Part shown: positions 8,110 to 16,503 of the stretch, one piece after another
Position numbering within the stretch: the first letter of the stretch is position 1
Layout of the letters: each line of letters opens with the position of its first letter
Source: Ferdinandcohnia sp036962685
GTDB taxonomy: Bacteria; Bacillota; Bacilli; Bacillales; Bacillaceae_L
DNA: 64,000 bases
NCBI RefSeq assembly: GCF_036962685.1
Contig: NZ_JBALOP010000007.1
Coordinates: 124,001-188,000, forward strand
Direction: 5' to 3'
The notes under the pieces: model-generated
Seen by the model: the letters and a program-made list of their open reading frames with translations, nothing else
Told to the model about the DNA's origin: nothing
Database searches by the model: none
Translations under genes and position numbers: made by a program

Positions 8110-9396
8110 ATGTTTGTTGATCAAGTCAAAGTGTATGTAAAAGGTGGAGACGGTGGTAACGGAATGGTTGCATACCGTCGTGAAAAGTATGTTCCAATGG
8201 GCGGGCCAGCAGGCGGAGACGGAGGTAAAGGTGCCGATGTCATATTTGAGGTAGAAGAAGGTCTAAGAACCTTGATGGATTTCCGGTATCAACGCCATTT
8301 CAAGGCAAAGCGTGGAGAACATGGAATGTCTAAAAATCAGCATGGTAAAAATGCGGAGCCGATGCTTGTAAAGGTTCCACCTGGAACCGTCGTAACAGAT
8401 GATGATACAGGTGTGGTCATCGCGGATTTAACACAGCATGGTCAAAGAGCAGTCATTGCGAAGGGTGGCCGTGGCGGAAGAGGCAACTCCCGATTTGCGA
8501 CACCTGCCAATCCAGCACCGGAAATTGCTGAAAATGGTGAGCCTGGACAGGAGCGTTATGTAAGACTCGAACTAAAGGTTTTAGCTGACGTAGGACTTGT
8601 TGGTTTTCCAAGCGTAGGAAAATCAACCTTATTATCCGTTGTGTCTGCAGCAAAACCAAAAATTGCAGAATATCATTTTACTACAATTGTTCCAAACCTT
8701 GGAGTTGTAGAAGCAGAAGATGGACGCAGCTTTGTAATGGCCGATCTTCCAGGTCTCATTGAAGGGGCACATCAAGGTGTTGGTCTTGGACATCAATTTT
8801 TACGGCATATTGAAAGAACGAGAGTCATTGTTCATGTTATTGATATGTCTGCAATGGAAGGGCGCGATCCTTACGAAGATTATCGTACGATCAATCAAGA
8901 ATTAAAGGAATATAATCTTCGTTTAACTGAACGTCCGCAAATTATTGTTGCAAATAAAATGGATATCCCCGAAGCGGAAGAAAATTTAAAGGTATTTAAA
9001 GACAAGCTTCAGGAGGATGTTAAAATTTTTCCGATTTCGGCTATTACAAGACAAGGTCTTCGTGATTTGTTATTTACTATTGCCGACTTGCTTGAAACGA
9101 CTCCAGAATTTCCACTTGAAGTTGAAGAGGATACAAGCAATCATCGTGTGATGTACCGTCATGAAAAAGAAGAAGTGGATTTTGTGATTTCACGTGAAAG
9201 TGATGGGTCATTTGTGATTACCGGGGAACGAGTTGAAAAACTCTTTAAAATGACTGACTTTTCAAGGGATGAATCTGTGAAACGATTTGCCCGCCAACTA
9301 AGGGGAATGGGAATCGATGACGCACTTCGTGAAAAAGGTGCAAAACACGGAGATATCGTAAAATTACTCGAATATGAATTTGAATTTATAGAATAA
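8110..9396 (+). CDS. obg: GTPase Obg (CgtA), ribosome assembly and stress
   Basis: 428 aa, ATG with RBS GGAGGT 8 nt upstream. An N-terminal Gly-rich Obg fold (about 1-158, GGxGG repeats) precedes the G domain with G1 GFPSVGKST, G3 DLPGLIEGA and G4 NKMD, and a C-terminal OCT domain (about 350-428). It is essential in B. subtilis, associates with the 50S subunit, is linked to ppGpp and is needed for sporulation initiation. Full length for the family. Confidence 0.97.
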   Translation: MFVDQVKVYVKGGDGGNGMVAYRREKYVPMGGPAGGDGGKGADVIFEVEEGLRTLMDFRYQRHFKAKRGEHGMSKNQHGKNAEPMLVKVPPGTVVTDDDTGVVIADLTQHGQRAVIAKGGRGGRGNSRFATPANPAPEIAENGEPGQERYVRLELKVLADVGLVGFPSVGKSTLLSVVSAAKPKIAEYHFTTIVPNLGVVEAEDGRSFVMADLPGLIEGAHQGVGLGHQFLRHIERTRVIVHVIDMSAMEGRDPYEDYRTINQELKEYNLRLTERPQIIVANKMDIPEAEENLKVFKDKLQEDVKIFPISAITRQGLRDLLFTIADLLETTPEFPLEVEEDTSNHRVMYRHEKEEVDFVISRESDGSFVITGERVEKLFKMTDFSRDESVKRFARQLRGMGIDDALREKGAKHGDIVKLLEYEFEFIE

Positions 9397-9426
9397 ATAG
9401 AATGTAAAGTAGGGGGAGTAGCTTAC

Positions 9427-9867
9427 ATGGATGGCAAATTCTATCTGGTTCGTGAGGATGTACTTCCAGAAGCGGTTCGTAAAACCTTAGACGCCAAGGA
9501 ATTATTAGACAGTGGGCAAGCGCAGTCAATTGCAGAAGCTACACAAAAAGTAGACTTGAGCAGAAGTGCCTATTACAAATACAAAGACACTGTCTTTCCT
9601 TTTCACACAACGGTTAAAGAAAAAATTATTTCATTATTTTTTCATCTGGAGGACCGCTCTGGTACACTTTCACAATTATTAAGAACTGTGGCAGACACTG
9701 GTTGTAATGTGTTAACAATCCACCAAACAATTCCGCTTAGGGGAAAAGCGAACGTAACACTCTCATTAAATACATCAGGCATGCATGGTGAAGTAACTGA
9801 CCTCCTTACTAAACTTCGAAAACTCGAATTTGTAGATAAAGTTGAAATTCTTGGAACAGGAGCATAG
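9427..9867 (+). CDS. pheB: ACT domain protein PheB
   Basis: 146 aa, ATG with RBS GGGGGAG. An N-terminal helical region (about 1-60) precedes an ACT domain (about 68-142, LFFHLEDRSGTLSQLLRTVADTGCNVLTIHQ). In B. subtilis pheB sits between obg and pheA, as here. A role in aromatic amino acid regulation is assumed from the ACT fold and the neighbour pheA; no enzymatic motif is visible. It ends 11 nt before pheA. Confidence 0.9.
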   Translation: MDGKFYLVREDVLPEAVRKTLDAKELLDSGQAQSIAEATQKVDLSRSAYYKYKDTVFPFHTTVKEKIISLFFHLEDRSGTLSQLLRTVADTGCNVLTIHQTIPLRGKANVTLSLNTSGMHGEVTDLLTKLRKLEFVDKVEILGTGA

Positions 9868-9878
9868 GGGGAGACGAG

Positions 9879-10733
9879 ATGAATATTACGACCGTAGGAT
9901 TTTTGGGGCCAAACGCAACATTCACAGCACAAGCGGTTGCAAACATTTTTCCTGGTAAGGAAAACAAACCGTATCGGACAATCCCTGCATGTATTGATGC
10001 AGTGGAAAATGGGGAAGTCGATGTAGCTGTTGTTCCAATTGAAAATACAATTGAAGGAACTGTAAATTTAACAATTGACTATTTAATTCATGAAAAGCAA
10101 TTGAAAATTGTTGGTGAAGTGATTATTCCGATTAAACAGCATTTAATGGTACACCCAGAGAATACGAACGATTGGGAAAGAGTTGAAGGAATTTATTCAC
10201 ACCCCCATGCGATTGCACAATGTCATAAATTTTTATACAATAGCTTTCCAAATATACAGCCGATTGAAGCTAGTTCAACTGGTGCCTCAGCTAAATTCGT
10301 AAGTGAGCATCCTGATCAAAAGTTAGCAGCGATTGCTAATTCATTTGCTGCCGAGGAATATGGTTTAACGATTGTTAGGCATGATATTCACGATTTTGAC
10401 AACAATCATACTCGATTTGTTGTCCTTCATAAAGAGATGCTAGATTTAGAAATTCCGAAAGACAATACAGGTAATAAAACAACATTAATGGTTACATTGC
10501 CATCAGACCAAGCTGGAGCACTACATCAAGTATTATCTGTATTTGCGTGGCGAAAATTAAATTTATCAAAAATCGAATCAAGACCTATGAAAACAGGTCT
10601 TGGAAATTACTTCTTTTTAATTGATATTGAACAAAAAATGGATGAAATATTAATCCCAAGTGCAATTGCTGAATTAGAGGCACTGGGAAGTGGGGTTACC
10701 GTGTTAGGAAGCTATCCATATTATCGAATTTAA
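9879..10733 (+). CDS. pheA: Prephenate dehydratase
   Basis: 284 aa. The catalytic domain (about 1-185) begins TVGFLGPNATFT and contains the PIENTIEGTV and NNHTRFVVL (TRF) motifs. The C-terminal ACT domain (about 200-280) carries ESRP, the phenylalanine-binding signature. It converts prephenate to phenylpyruvate, the committed step to phenylalanine, with allosteric inhibition by phenylalanine. It is a stand-alone dehydratase without a fused chorismate mutase, as in other Bacillus. Terminal gene of spo0B-obg-pheB-pheA. Confidence 0.96.
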   Translation: MNITTVGFLGPNATFTAQAVANIFPGKENKPYRTIPACIDAVENGEVDVAVVPIENTIEGTVNLTIDYLIHEKQLKIVGEVIIPIKQHLMVHPENTNDWERVEGIYSHPHAIAQCHKFLYNSFPNIQPIEASSTGASAKFVSEHPDQKLAAIANSFAAEEYGLTIVRHDIHDFDNNHTRFVVLHKEMLDLEIPKDNTGNKTTLMVTLPSDQAGALHQVLSVFAWRKLNLSKIESRPMKTGLGNYFFLIDIEQKMDEILIPSAIAELEALGSGVTVLGSYPYYRI

Positions 10734-10766
10734 GACTTGGCCTCTGGCTAAGTCTTTATTTTTTTA
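10732..10766 (+). terminator. Terminator after pheA
   Basis: 11-bp stem AAGACTTGGCC / GGCTAAGTCTT with one G-U pair and a 3-nt loop, followed by a T-rich run. Confidence 0.88.
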
Positions 10767-10893
10767 CAGCATGGCAAGTATCTTTACTGCACATAATTTG
10801 TGAAGCCTACGCATAAGTTGTGATGAGAAATAGTGGCAATTTGCCTATTTTGTCATAGTATGTATGGACTTATGTATAGGAGGGGAAAATCGC

Positions 10894-12366
10894 GTGAAGA
10901 TCCATATCGTTCAAAAAGGCGACACCTTATGGGAAATTGCGGAAAAATATGGAGTCGACTTTGGGGAACTAAAAGCCGTTAATACCCAGTTGAGCAATCC
11001 GGATATGATTATGCCTGGTATGAAAATTAAAGTACCAACTGGAACTGTTCATGTAAAAAAAGAAGCACAAATTGGCGGGGCCAAAAAAGAAGCACAAATT
11101 TATGTAGCACCTAAAAAGGAAGAGCAAATTCAACATCCATTTGCTAACATTACTCCGCAACCATTTCCAGTAATGGAAGTAGAAGAAGAGGTACCAGAGG
11201 TCGAAGAGGAAGTTAAAGGAGTAGAAACTGGTCCATATATTCCTCAAATGCCGCAAATGCCAATGATGCCACAGATGCCAGTAGCACCACCACAAATGCC
11301 CGTGATGCCACAGCCGCAATATCAGCCGCTAGAAATTGATATCAATAATTTTAATTTGATGGGGATGGGGATGCCACAAATTCCAACAGCACCACAGAAT
11401 GTTTTACCAGGGATGCTGTCACCAGAGGAAGATGATTTTGAATCAGAGGAGGATTTTGGAGTAGAGATGCCACAAATGCCTGTAATGCCACAAATGCCGA
11501 TACAACAGCCTGTAATGTTCAATAATTGCGTGCCAATTTCACCTGTAATGCCTGGTTATGGTTTTAATTTTGTTCCAGGGTTTCAGGGTGGTTTCCCGCC
11601 ACAGGGACCATTTAACCCTATGAGTGGATTCCCACGTACAGAAGGTGTAAAAGAGGAAGTTAAAGAAGAAATGGCACCTTTCCCAGCAGCACCTATTCAA
11701 ATGCCACCTGTTCAAATGCCACAACCACATCCATTTGAAATTGATATTAACAATTTTAATATCATGCAGACACAAATGCCTCAAATGGTCGGGGGTGTGG
11801 AAGAAGAAATGGAAGAAGCTGAAATGCCACTAATGCCACAAATGGCACCAATGCATGCACCGCCGTTTCCAATGGGCCCATGTGTACCGGTTTCACCTGT
11901 AATGCCTGGACCTGGCTTTACTGGAGGCTTCCCAGGACCAGGAGCAGGACCGATGCCGTTTGGACCAGGTATGCCAATGCAAACTGCTCCGCAAGGTGTA
12001 AGTCCAGTGATGAGTAACAATCCATTTGGTAATTCAACAGCACCAGGTTTTGCAGGACCAATGAATCCACAAATGATGCCATCACAATTCTATAATAAAA
12101 GAGATTGTGGTTGCGGTGGATCAAAGCCGCCATATGTAGGGCAATTTCCACAACAAGGATTTCCGATGGGTCAACCAGGATTTCCGGGACAATTTCCACA
12201 ACAAGGTTTTCCAATGGGGCAACCAGGATATCCAGGACAATTTCAACCACAATTCCAAGGTGGTTCTCCAGGATATCAAGGTGGACCATTTGCTATGAAT
12301 CCAAATCAACAAATGGCGTTTAACCCAATGTATAACATGCCTGATGTCGATGAAGACCTAGATTAA
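10894..12366 (+). CDS. safA: SafA-like spore coat assembly protein (LysM + Met/Pro/Gln-rich)
   Basis: 490 aa from GTG 10894, chosen because AGGAGGGGAAAA lies just upstream and the LysM domain then begins at once (MKIHIVQKGDTLWEIAEKYGV, residues 1-48); an ATG at 10864 would start before the RBS. The rest is low complexity: MPQMP-type runs and acidic stretches. A roughly 130-residue module is duplicated: (L/F)EIDINNFN near 11330 and 11735, CVP(I/V)SPVMPG near 11530 and 11882. QFPQQGFPMGQPG repeats lie near the C terminus, with a DCGCGG motif before them. SafA is a morphogenetic protein at the cortex-coat interface that targets via LysM. Name assigned from LysM, position upstream of coxA, and composition. 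Confidence 0.85.
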   Translation: MKIHIVQKGDTLWEIAEKYGVDFGELKAVNTQLSNPDMIMPGMKIKVPTGTVHVKKEAQIGGAKKEAQIYVAPKKEEQIQHPFANITPQPFPVMEVEEEVPEVEEEVKGVETGPYIPQMPQMPMMPQMPVAPPQMPVMPQPQYQPLEIDINNFNLMGMGMPQIPTAPQNVLPGMLSPEEDDFESEEDFGVEMPQMPVMPQMPIQQPVMFNNCVPISPVMPGYGFNFVPGFQGGFPPQGPFNPMSGFPRTEGVKEEVKEEMAPFPAAPIQMPPVQMPQPHPFEIDINNFNIMQTQMPQMVGGVEEEMEEAEMPLMPQMAPMHAPPFPMGPCVPVSPVMPGPGFTGGFPGPGAGPMPFGPGMPMQTAPQGVSPVMSNNPFGNSTAPGFAGPMNPQMMPSQFYNKRDCGCGGSKPPYVGQFPQQGFPMGQPGFPGQFPQQGFPMGQPGYPGQFQPQFQGGSPGYQGGPFAMNPNQQMAFNPMYNMPDVDEDLD

Positions 12367-12387
12367 AGTAAATTCTTACAAATTTGC

Positions 12388-12422
12388 AAGGGCGAATAGG
12401 AAATTCGTCCTTTTATTTTTTA
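12388..12422 (+). terminator. Terminator after safA
   Basis: 10-bp stem AAGGGCGAAT / ATTCGTCCTT (one G-U), 5-nt loop, then a T-rich tail. Confidence 0.85.
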
Positions 12423-12590
12423 GTATAGTGGTTTAAGAAAAATTTATTTTGAACATGTTAAAAACATCAAGAAAAAATTTGCCCAAAATTTTAATAACCT
12501 TCTAATAACTAACAGAAATAATCCTCCTTTGAAAAGCCAACCTAAATATGAACATGTATTTTGTTCAAAAGGTCAAAGGGGGTTATTGTA

Positions 12591-13505
12591 TTGAGGAAAA
12601 TACTCTATTCAGTTTCAACTGCAGCATTATTGCTTGGGGGTCTAACGGCTTGTAATACCAACCAAGGGGCAGCTCCAAATCAGAATTATAATGATAATGC
12701 CAGACCTATTGGGTATTACTCAAACGAAAATGTTCGTGACGATAATATCCGCAACGGAAATGGATATCGTCTCCGCGACAACGATGGTCCATTAACAGAG
12801 ATTATGGACCGCAATGGCAACAATTTCAACAGAAACAACCGCACCGGCGTTATGAACAACAGGAACGACAGAAATAACAGAACCGGTATCATGAACAATC
12901 GGTTTTACAGAAATAACAACACCGGTCTTCTAGACAACGATAGAACAAGAAACAATCGTCCTGGAATTATGAATTATCGCGATGAACAGCGCCGAAATGG
13001 CATAATGAATAATCGCGATGGTCGTACAATAAACCCTTATAATGATGGCAACCCAAATACAATTGGATATAATAGACATGGATATGCCGATCGCAACTAT
13101 AGCAGCCATCTCAATGACAATAACCATAAGGTTCAAACATATGGATATTACAATGACAATGGAAATTTAGTTCGTAAAATTTCCGAACGGGCTGCAAAAG
13201 TTAAAAATGTCGACGATGCTCGTGTTATCGTGACAGATGATAATGTATTGATTGCTGTTGATACGAATGACAATAACAACCGCAATAATGTTCAGAATGC
13301 AGTTGAAAAGGCAGTTGCACCACTAGCAGGTAATCGAAATGTCAATGTTGTGACTGATGAGGGTACTTTTACACGAGTACGTGACATCGATAATGACATT
13401 CGTAATGGAAACAGACGCGAAACGATCGATGCTGACATAAAGGACCTCTTTAACAACATTGGAAATACCATTAAAGAACCGTTTACAAATCATAATAGGG
13501 GTTAA
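12591..13505 (+). CDS. coxA: YhcN/YlaJ-family sporulation lipoprotein, CoxA-like, with Asn/Arg repeats
   Basis: 304 aa from TTG 12591 (AAAGGGGG 8 nt upstream). A lipoprotein signal peptide ends in LTAC with Cys about residue 21. Residues about 75-155 carry repeats of the type RNN-R-TG(I/V)MNNR, very rich in Asn and Arg. The C-terminal third (about 180-285, from the KISERAAKVKNVDDARVIVTDDNVLIAVD segment) is the YhcN/YlaJ domain found in spore membrane and cortex lipoproteins. Position directly after safA matches coxA (yrbB), a spore cortex protein of B. subtilis, hence the symbol. The Asn/Arg block is far from average composition and may be lineage-specific. Confidence 0.78.
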   Translation: MRKILYSVSTAALLLGGLTACNTNQGAAPNQNYNDNARPIGYYSNENVRDDNIRNGNGYRLRDNDGPLTEIMDRNGNNFNRNNRTGVMNNRNDRNNRTGIMNNRFYRNNNTGLLDNDRTRNNRPGIMNYRDEQRRNGIMNNRDGRTINPYNDGNPNTIGYNRHGYADRNYSSHLNDNNHKVQTYGYYNDNGNLVRKISERAAKVKNVDDARVIVTDDNVLIAVDTNDNNNRNNVQNAVEKAVAPLAGNRNVNVVTDEGTFTRVRDIDNDIRNGNRRETIDADIKDLFNNIGNTIKEPFTNHNRG

Positions 13506-13512
13506 GTATATG

Positions 13513-13540
13513 GGGTGTCCTTTTGGGGCATCCTTTTTTT
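13513..13540 (+). terminator. Terminator after coxA
   Basis: 8-bp stem GGGTGTCC / GGGCATCC with G-U pairs, short loop and a seven-T tail. Confidence 0.8.
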
Positions 13541-13629
13541 ATTGAGAAAAAAAGTGAAAAATATTGGATAAACCTGTTAATTTTGGTCACACTAATGGAT
13601 GTAGGGCGGTCATCGCAAAAATCTAAATA

Positions 13630-13800
13630 TAACTTTATTCAGCGGAATAAAGTTATAGCTTCCGGCGGATGCCACGATTTTTCAACGGAAATTTTTCAAG
13701 CAGTAACTAACAACGCCACTTCCTGTGGCAACGTCTTTTTGACCCACTTCCTGTGGGCCTAAAAATCGAGCGGCAAATACGCCAATGCGCATTTGATTTA
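13630..13800 (+). repeat. Family-1 repeat, copy B (long form, complete)
   Basis: Starts TAACTTTATTC with right arm GAATAAAGTTA almost immediately after (very short loop). It has the CGGCGGATGCCAC core, GCCACTTCCTGTGGC and CCCACTTCCTGTGGG hairpins, and ends GCGCATTTGATTTA, 35 nt before the bofC start. Several bases differ from other copies, so this one looks older. The 330-nt coxA-bofC interval holds only the terminator and this repeat. Confidence 0.9.
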
Positions 13801-13835
13801 ATAGTTGGCAACTAATTGTAAGAGGTGATGCCAAA

Positions 13836-14360
13836 ATGAGAACGATCGTAAAAGTGATCGTTTGTCTAGCAGTTGTATTAATATTGCCAAGCTTTTCAGG
13901 AAACAGTGCAGAATTAACTGAGGAAAATGATGCAGTTCAAGAGGTGAATGGTCCGTTGGAAGTCACGGTCATTCTTGAACGTGTTTATGTGGATGGTGAG
14001 GTAAGTGAAGAAATTCTGAAAGAAACTATCCTATCGATGGAAGACTTTTGGGCATATTACGACGATTGGAGCTTAGTACATCAGGATGAAAATCAGGTTG
14101 TTTTTCAACAACGTATAGACGATATTTCGCCATTACTTAAAACAAATGGCTATTTTGGCTTGACTGAAGATGGAATTTTATCTATTTTTAACGGAAAACC
14201 CGATGAATCTGATAAAGTCATTCAATCATTCTTTCAAATTGATGTTGAAAAGCTTGAAAGTTACCAGCATGATTTATTAAAAAAAGGCATCAAGGTTGGC
14301 ACAAAGGACGAATATATTAATGTGATTGAAACCTATAAAACATATACATCCTCCCCTTAA
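13836..14360 (+). CDS. bofC: BofC, forespore regulator of SpoIVB signalling
   Basis: 174 aa, ATG with RBS AGAGGTGATG. A signal peptide (about 1-25, VKVIVCLAVVLILPSFSGNSA) is followed by a compact two-domain body (LEVTVILERVYVDGEVSEE, then NGYFGLTEDGILSIFNGKP) typical of BofC. In B. subtilis BofC is secreted into the intermembrane space around the forespore and restrains the SpoIVB protease, which in turn acts on SpoIVFA, encoded at 2883 of this window. Stand-alone gene bounded by a repeat and a terminator. Confidence 0.88.
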   Translation: MRTIVKVIVCLAVVLILPSFSGNSAELTEENDAVQEVNGPLEVTVILERVYVDGEVSEEILKETILSMEDFWAYYDDWSLVHQDENQVVFQQRIDDISPLLKTNGYFGLTEDGILSIFNGKPDESDKVIQSFFQIDVEKLESYQHDLLKKGIKVGTKDEYINVIETYKTYTSSP

Positions 14361-14373
14361 TACTTAGACATTG

Positions 14374-14410
14374 GAGAGACTAGAAAAACTTCTAGTCTCT
14401 CTTTTACTTT
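14374..14410 (+). terminator. Terminator after bofC
   Basis: 12-bp perfect stem GAGAGACTAGAA / TTCTAGTCTCTC with a 4-nt loop and a T-rich tail. Confidence 0.9.
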
Positions 14411-14483
14411 TATTCATCCTTTTTAGTCTTTTTTTGTTGAATATGATAAAATGATGTACAGCAAAGTAGGGGAGAGAAGATGT

Positions 14484-15086
14484 TTGATTGAATTTATTAA
14501 AGGAACGGTTGATTATATAAATCCTGAATACATAGTTATTGAAAATAACGGAGTAGGCTATCAAATATATACGCCTAATCCATTTGTTTTTAATAGAGAA
14601 AAACAGGAAACTGTTTATACATATCAGCATGTTAGGGAGGATATATTGGCTCTCTATGGCTTTAAGACACGTGAAGAACGTGCTTTATTTTTGAAATTAA
14701 TAAGTGTTACAGGGATTGGTCCCAAAGGTGGGCTTGCGATTCTTGCATCTGGCGAACCTGAGCAGGTCATTCGAGCGATTGAGAATGAGGATGAAAAATT
14801 TTTAATAAAGTTTCCTGGTGTTGGAAAAAAGACAGCTCGCCAAATCATTTTAGATTTAAAAGGAAAGCTTCATGACCTGATACCTTCATTTCAAGCTGAT
14901 TTATTTTCTGAAGATCATGAGTTTGAGAGAGATACCAGTCAGACAGAGCTTGATGAAGCTGTTGAAGCTTTAAAAGTGTTAGGTTATGCAGAAAGAGAAA
15001 TCAATAAAGTCTTGCCTGAATTAAGAAAAGAGAAGTTATCTACAGATCAATATATTAAGAAGGCTTTACAAAAGCTATTAAAATAA
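14484..15086 (+). CDS. ruvA: Holliday junction DNA helicase subunit RuvA
   Basis: 200 aa from TTG 14484 (sequence MIEFIKGTVDYINPEYIVIE); AGGGGAGA lies 8 nt upstream. The in-frame ATG at 14451 would add 11 residues absent from the family. It contains the OB-fold N-terminal domain, two helix-hairpin-helix motifs (LKLISVTGIGPKGGLAIL, FPGVGKKTARQIILDLK) and a C-terminal domain that contacts RuvB. RuvA binds the four-way junction and loads RuvB for branch migration. Paired with ruvB 13 nt downstream. Confidence 0.96.
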   Translation: MIEFIKGTVDYINPEYIVIENNGVGYQIYTPNPFVFNREKQETVYTYQHVREDILALYGFKTREERALFLKLISVTGIGPKGGLAILASGEPEQVIRAIENEDEKFLIKFPGVGKKTARQIILDLKGKLHDLIPSFQADLFSEDHEFERDTSQTELDEAVEALKVLGYAEREINKVLPELRKEKLSTDQYIKKALQKLLK

Positions 15087-15099
15087 GGGGGTTGCTTGA

Positions 15100-16101
15100 A
15101 TGGAGGACAGAATCGTTTCAGGGAGTGCTAATTACGAAGAGTCAGCAATCGAGCAGAGCCTTAGACCGCAAACCTTATCCCAATATATTGGACAAGAAAA
15201 GGTAAAATCAAATTTATCTATTTTTATTGAGGCTGCAAGAATGAGGCAGGAAACCTTGGACCATGTCTTATTATATGGCCCTCCTGGGCTCGGGAAAACG
15301 ACACTTGCTACCATTATTGCGAACGAAATGGGCGTAAATATACGCACCACCTCTGGTCCAGCGATTGAAAGGCCTGGAGACCTAGCAGCTATTTTGACAG
15401 CACTTGAACCAGGTGATGTCCTATTTATTGATGAAATCCATCGACTTCAACGTTCAATCGAGGAAGTATTATATCCTGCAATGGAGGATTTTTGTTTGGA
15501 TATCGTGATCGGAAAAGGACCAGGGGCACGCTCTGTCAGACTCGATTTGCCCCCCTTTACTTTAGTCGGAGCAACCACACGAGCTGGTTCTTTATCCGCA
15601 CCATTACGGGATAGATTTGGTGTGCTTAGTCGTCTTGAATATTACAATGAAAATCAGCTTGCTGATATCGTAGCAAGGACAGCGGAATTATTAGAGGTTG
15701 AAATCGATAAACAGGCTGCACATGAAATCGCAAGACGGTCAAGAGGAACACCAAGGATTGCCAACCGTTTGCTAAGGCGGGTAAGGGATTTCGCACAAGT
15801 TCAAGGAGACGGAACGATAACGACACAAATGGCAAATAATGCTTTAGAATTACTTCAGGTTGACCGTTTAGGACTTGATCATATTGACCATAAATTACTT
15901 AAAGGAATCATTGAGAAGTTTCGTGGTGGTCCAGTTGGACTTGAGACTATTTCAGCCACAATCGGTGAAGAGGCTCTTACAATTGAAGATGTTTACGAGC
16001 CATACCTTCTTCAAATTGGCTTTTTGCAGAGAACCCCACGTGGTCGAGTCGTAACGGACCTTGTTTATCGACATTTTCAAATTGAGATTCCGAAGGAGTA
16101 A
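15100..16101 (+). CDS. ruvB: Holliday junction DNA helicase RuvB
   Basis: 333 aa. AAA+ ATPase with Walker A GPPGLGKTT, Walker B LFIDEIH, sensor 1 LVGATTRAG and the C-terminal winged helix (GGPVGLETISATIGEE). It forms hexameric rings that drive branch migration with RuvA. Normal length; RBS AAGGGGGTTG precedes the ATG. Confidence 0.98.
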   Translation: MEDRIVSGSANYEESAIEQSLRPQTLSQYIGQEKVKSNLSIFIEAARMRQETLDHVLLYGPPGLGKTTLATIIANEMGVNIRTTSGPAIERPGDLAAILTALEPGDVLFIDEIHRLQRSIEEVLYPAMEDFCLDIVIGKGPGARSVRLDLPPFTLVGATTRAGSLSAPLRDRFGVLSRLEYYNENQLADIVARTAELLEVEIDKQAAHEIARRSRGTPRIANRLLRRVRDFAQVQGDGTITTQMANNALELLQVDRLGLDHIDHKLLKGIIEKFRGGPVGLETISATIGEEALTIEDVYEPYLLQIGFLQRTPRGRVVTDLVYRHFQIEIPKE

Positions 16102-16108
16102 ATGAAAC

Positions 16109-16300
16109 ATGGGAAAAATGCTAATGATAATGGGTATTCTATTATTAGTTATTGGTTTTATCATGCATTTTATTGGAAAGCTTCCAGGGGATATTGTCGT
16201 AAAAAAGGGAAATACAACCTTCTATTTTCCAATAGTAACATCAATAGTAATTAGCATTCTTTTATCATTGATTTTTTATGTATTTGGTCGGTTTCGTTAA
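16109..16300 (+). CDS. DUF2905 small membrane protein
   Basis: 63 aa with two hydrophobic segments (about 3-24 and 41-60) joined by the short polar GKLPGDIVVKKGNTTFYFP loop, which is the signature of the DUF2905 family. It starts 7 nt after ruvB, so it is probably cotranscribed with ruvAB. No function is known for the family. Confidence 0.85.
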   Translation: MGKMLMIMGILLLVIGFIMHFIGKLPGDIVVKKGNTTFYFPIVTSIVISILLSLIFYVFGRFR

Positions 16301-16313
16301 AATTAACTTTATT

Positions 16314-16486
16314 CAGTCAAGGTCAACTTGACTGAATAAAGTCAAAGCCTCTGGCGGATGCCACAGATTTTCAAAGGAAACTTTTCGAGCATAAGATCAN
16401 NNNNNNNNNNNNNNNNNNNNNNNNNNNNNNNNNNNNNNNNNNNNNNNNNNNNNNNNNNNNNNNNNNCGCCAAGGTGCATTTGATAT
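16314..16486 (+). repeat. Family-1 repeat, copy C (probably long form, gapped)
   Basis: TAACTTTATTCAG ... CTGAATAAAGT arms, then CCTCTGGCGGATGCCACAG and the start of the central module (GAGCATAAGATC) before the gap; resumes at CGCCAAGGTGCATTTGAT. It ends about 17 nt before the queA start, so the queA RBS abuts it. Confidence 0.9.
16400..16466. other. Assembly gap (67 N) inside repeat copy C
   Basis: N run replacing the central module of the repeat. Confidence 0.99.
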
Positions 16487-16503
16487 AGGAATAAGGTGAA
16501 AAT

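Noticed and set aside
12130..12280. Possible CRISPR-like tandem repeats
   Set aside because: The repeats are in frame within safA, follow codon boundaries (QFPQQGFPMGQPG) and have no regular spacers.
10969..12323. Several long ORFs on the opposite strand and other frames of safA, including a 123-codon one
   Set aside because: They mirror the low-complexity Met/Pro/Gln codons of safA (Trp/His/Leu-rich or Gly/Ile-rich translations), lack ribosome binding sites, and overlap a well-supported gene.
13523..13762. 79-codon plus-strand ORF after coxA
   Set aside because: It runs through the coxA terminator and into repeat copy B, has no RBS and no recognisable protein pattern.
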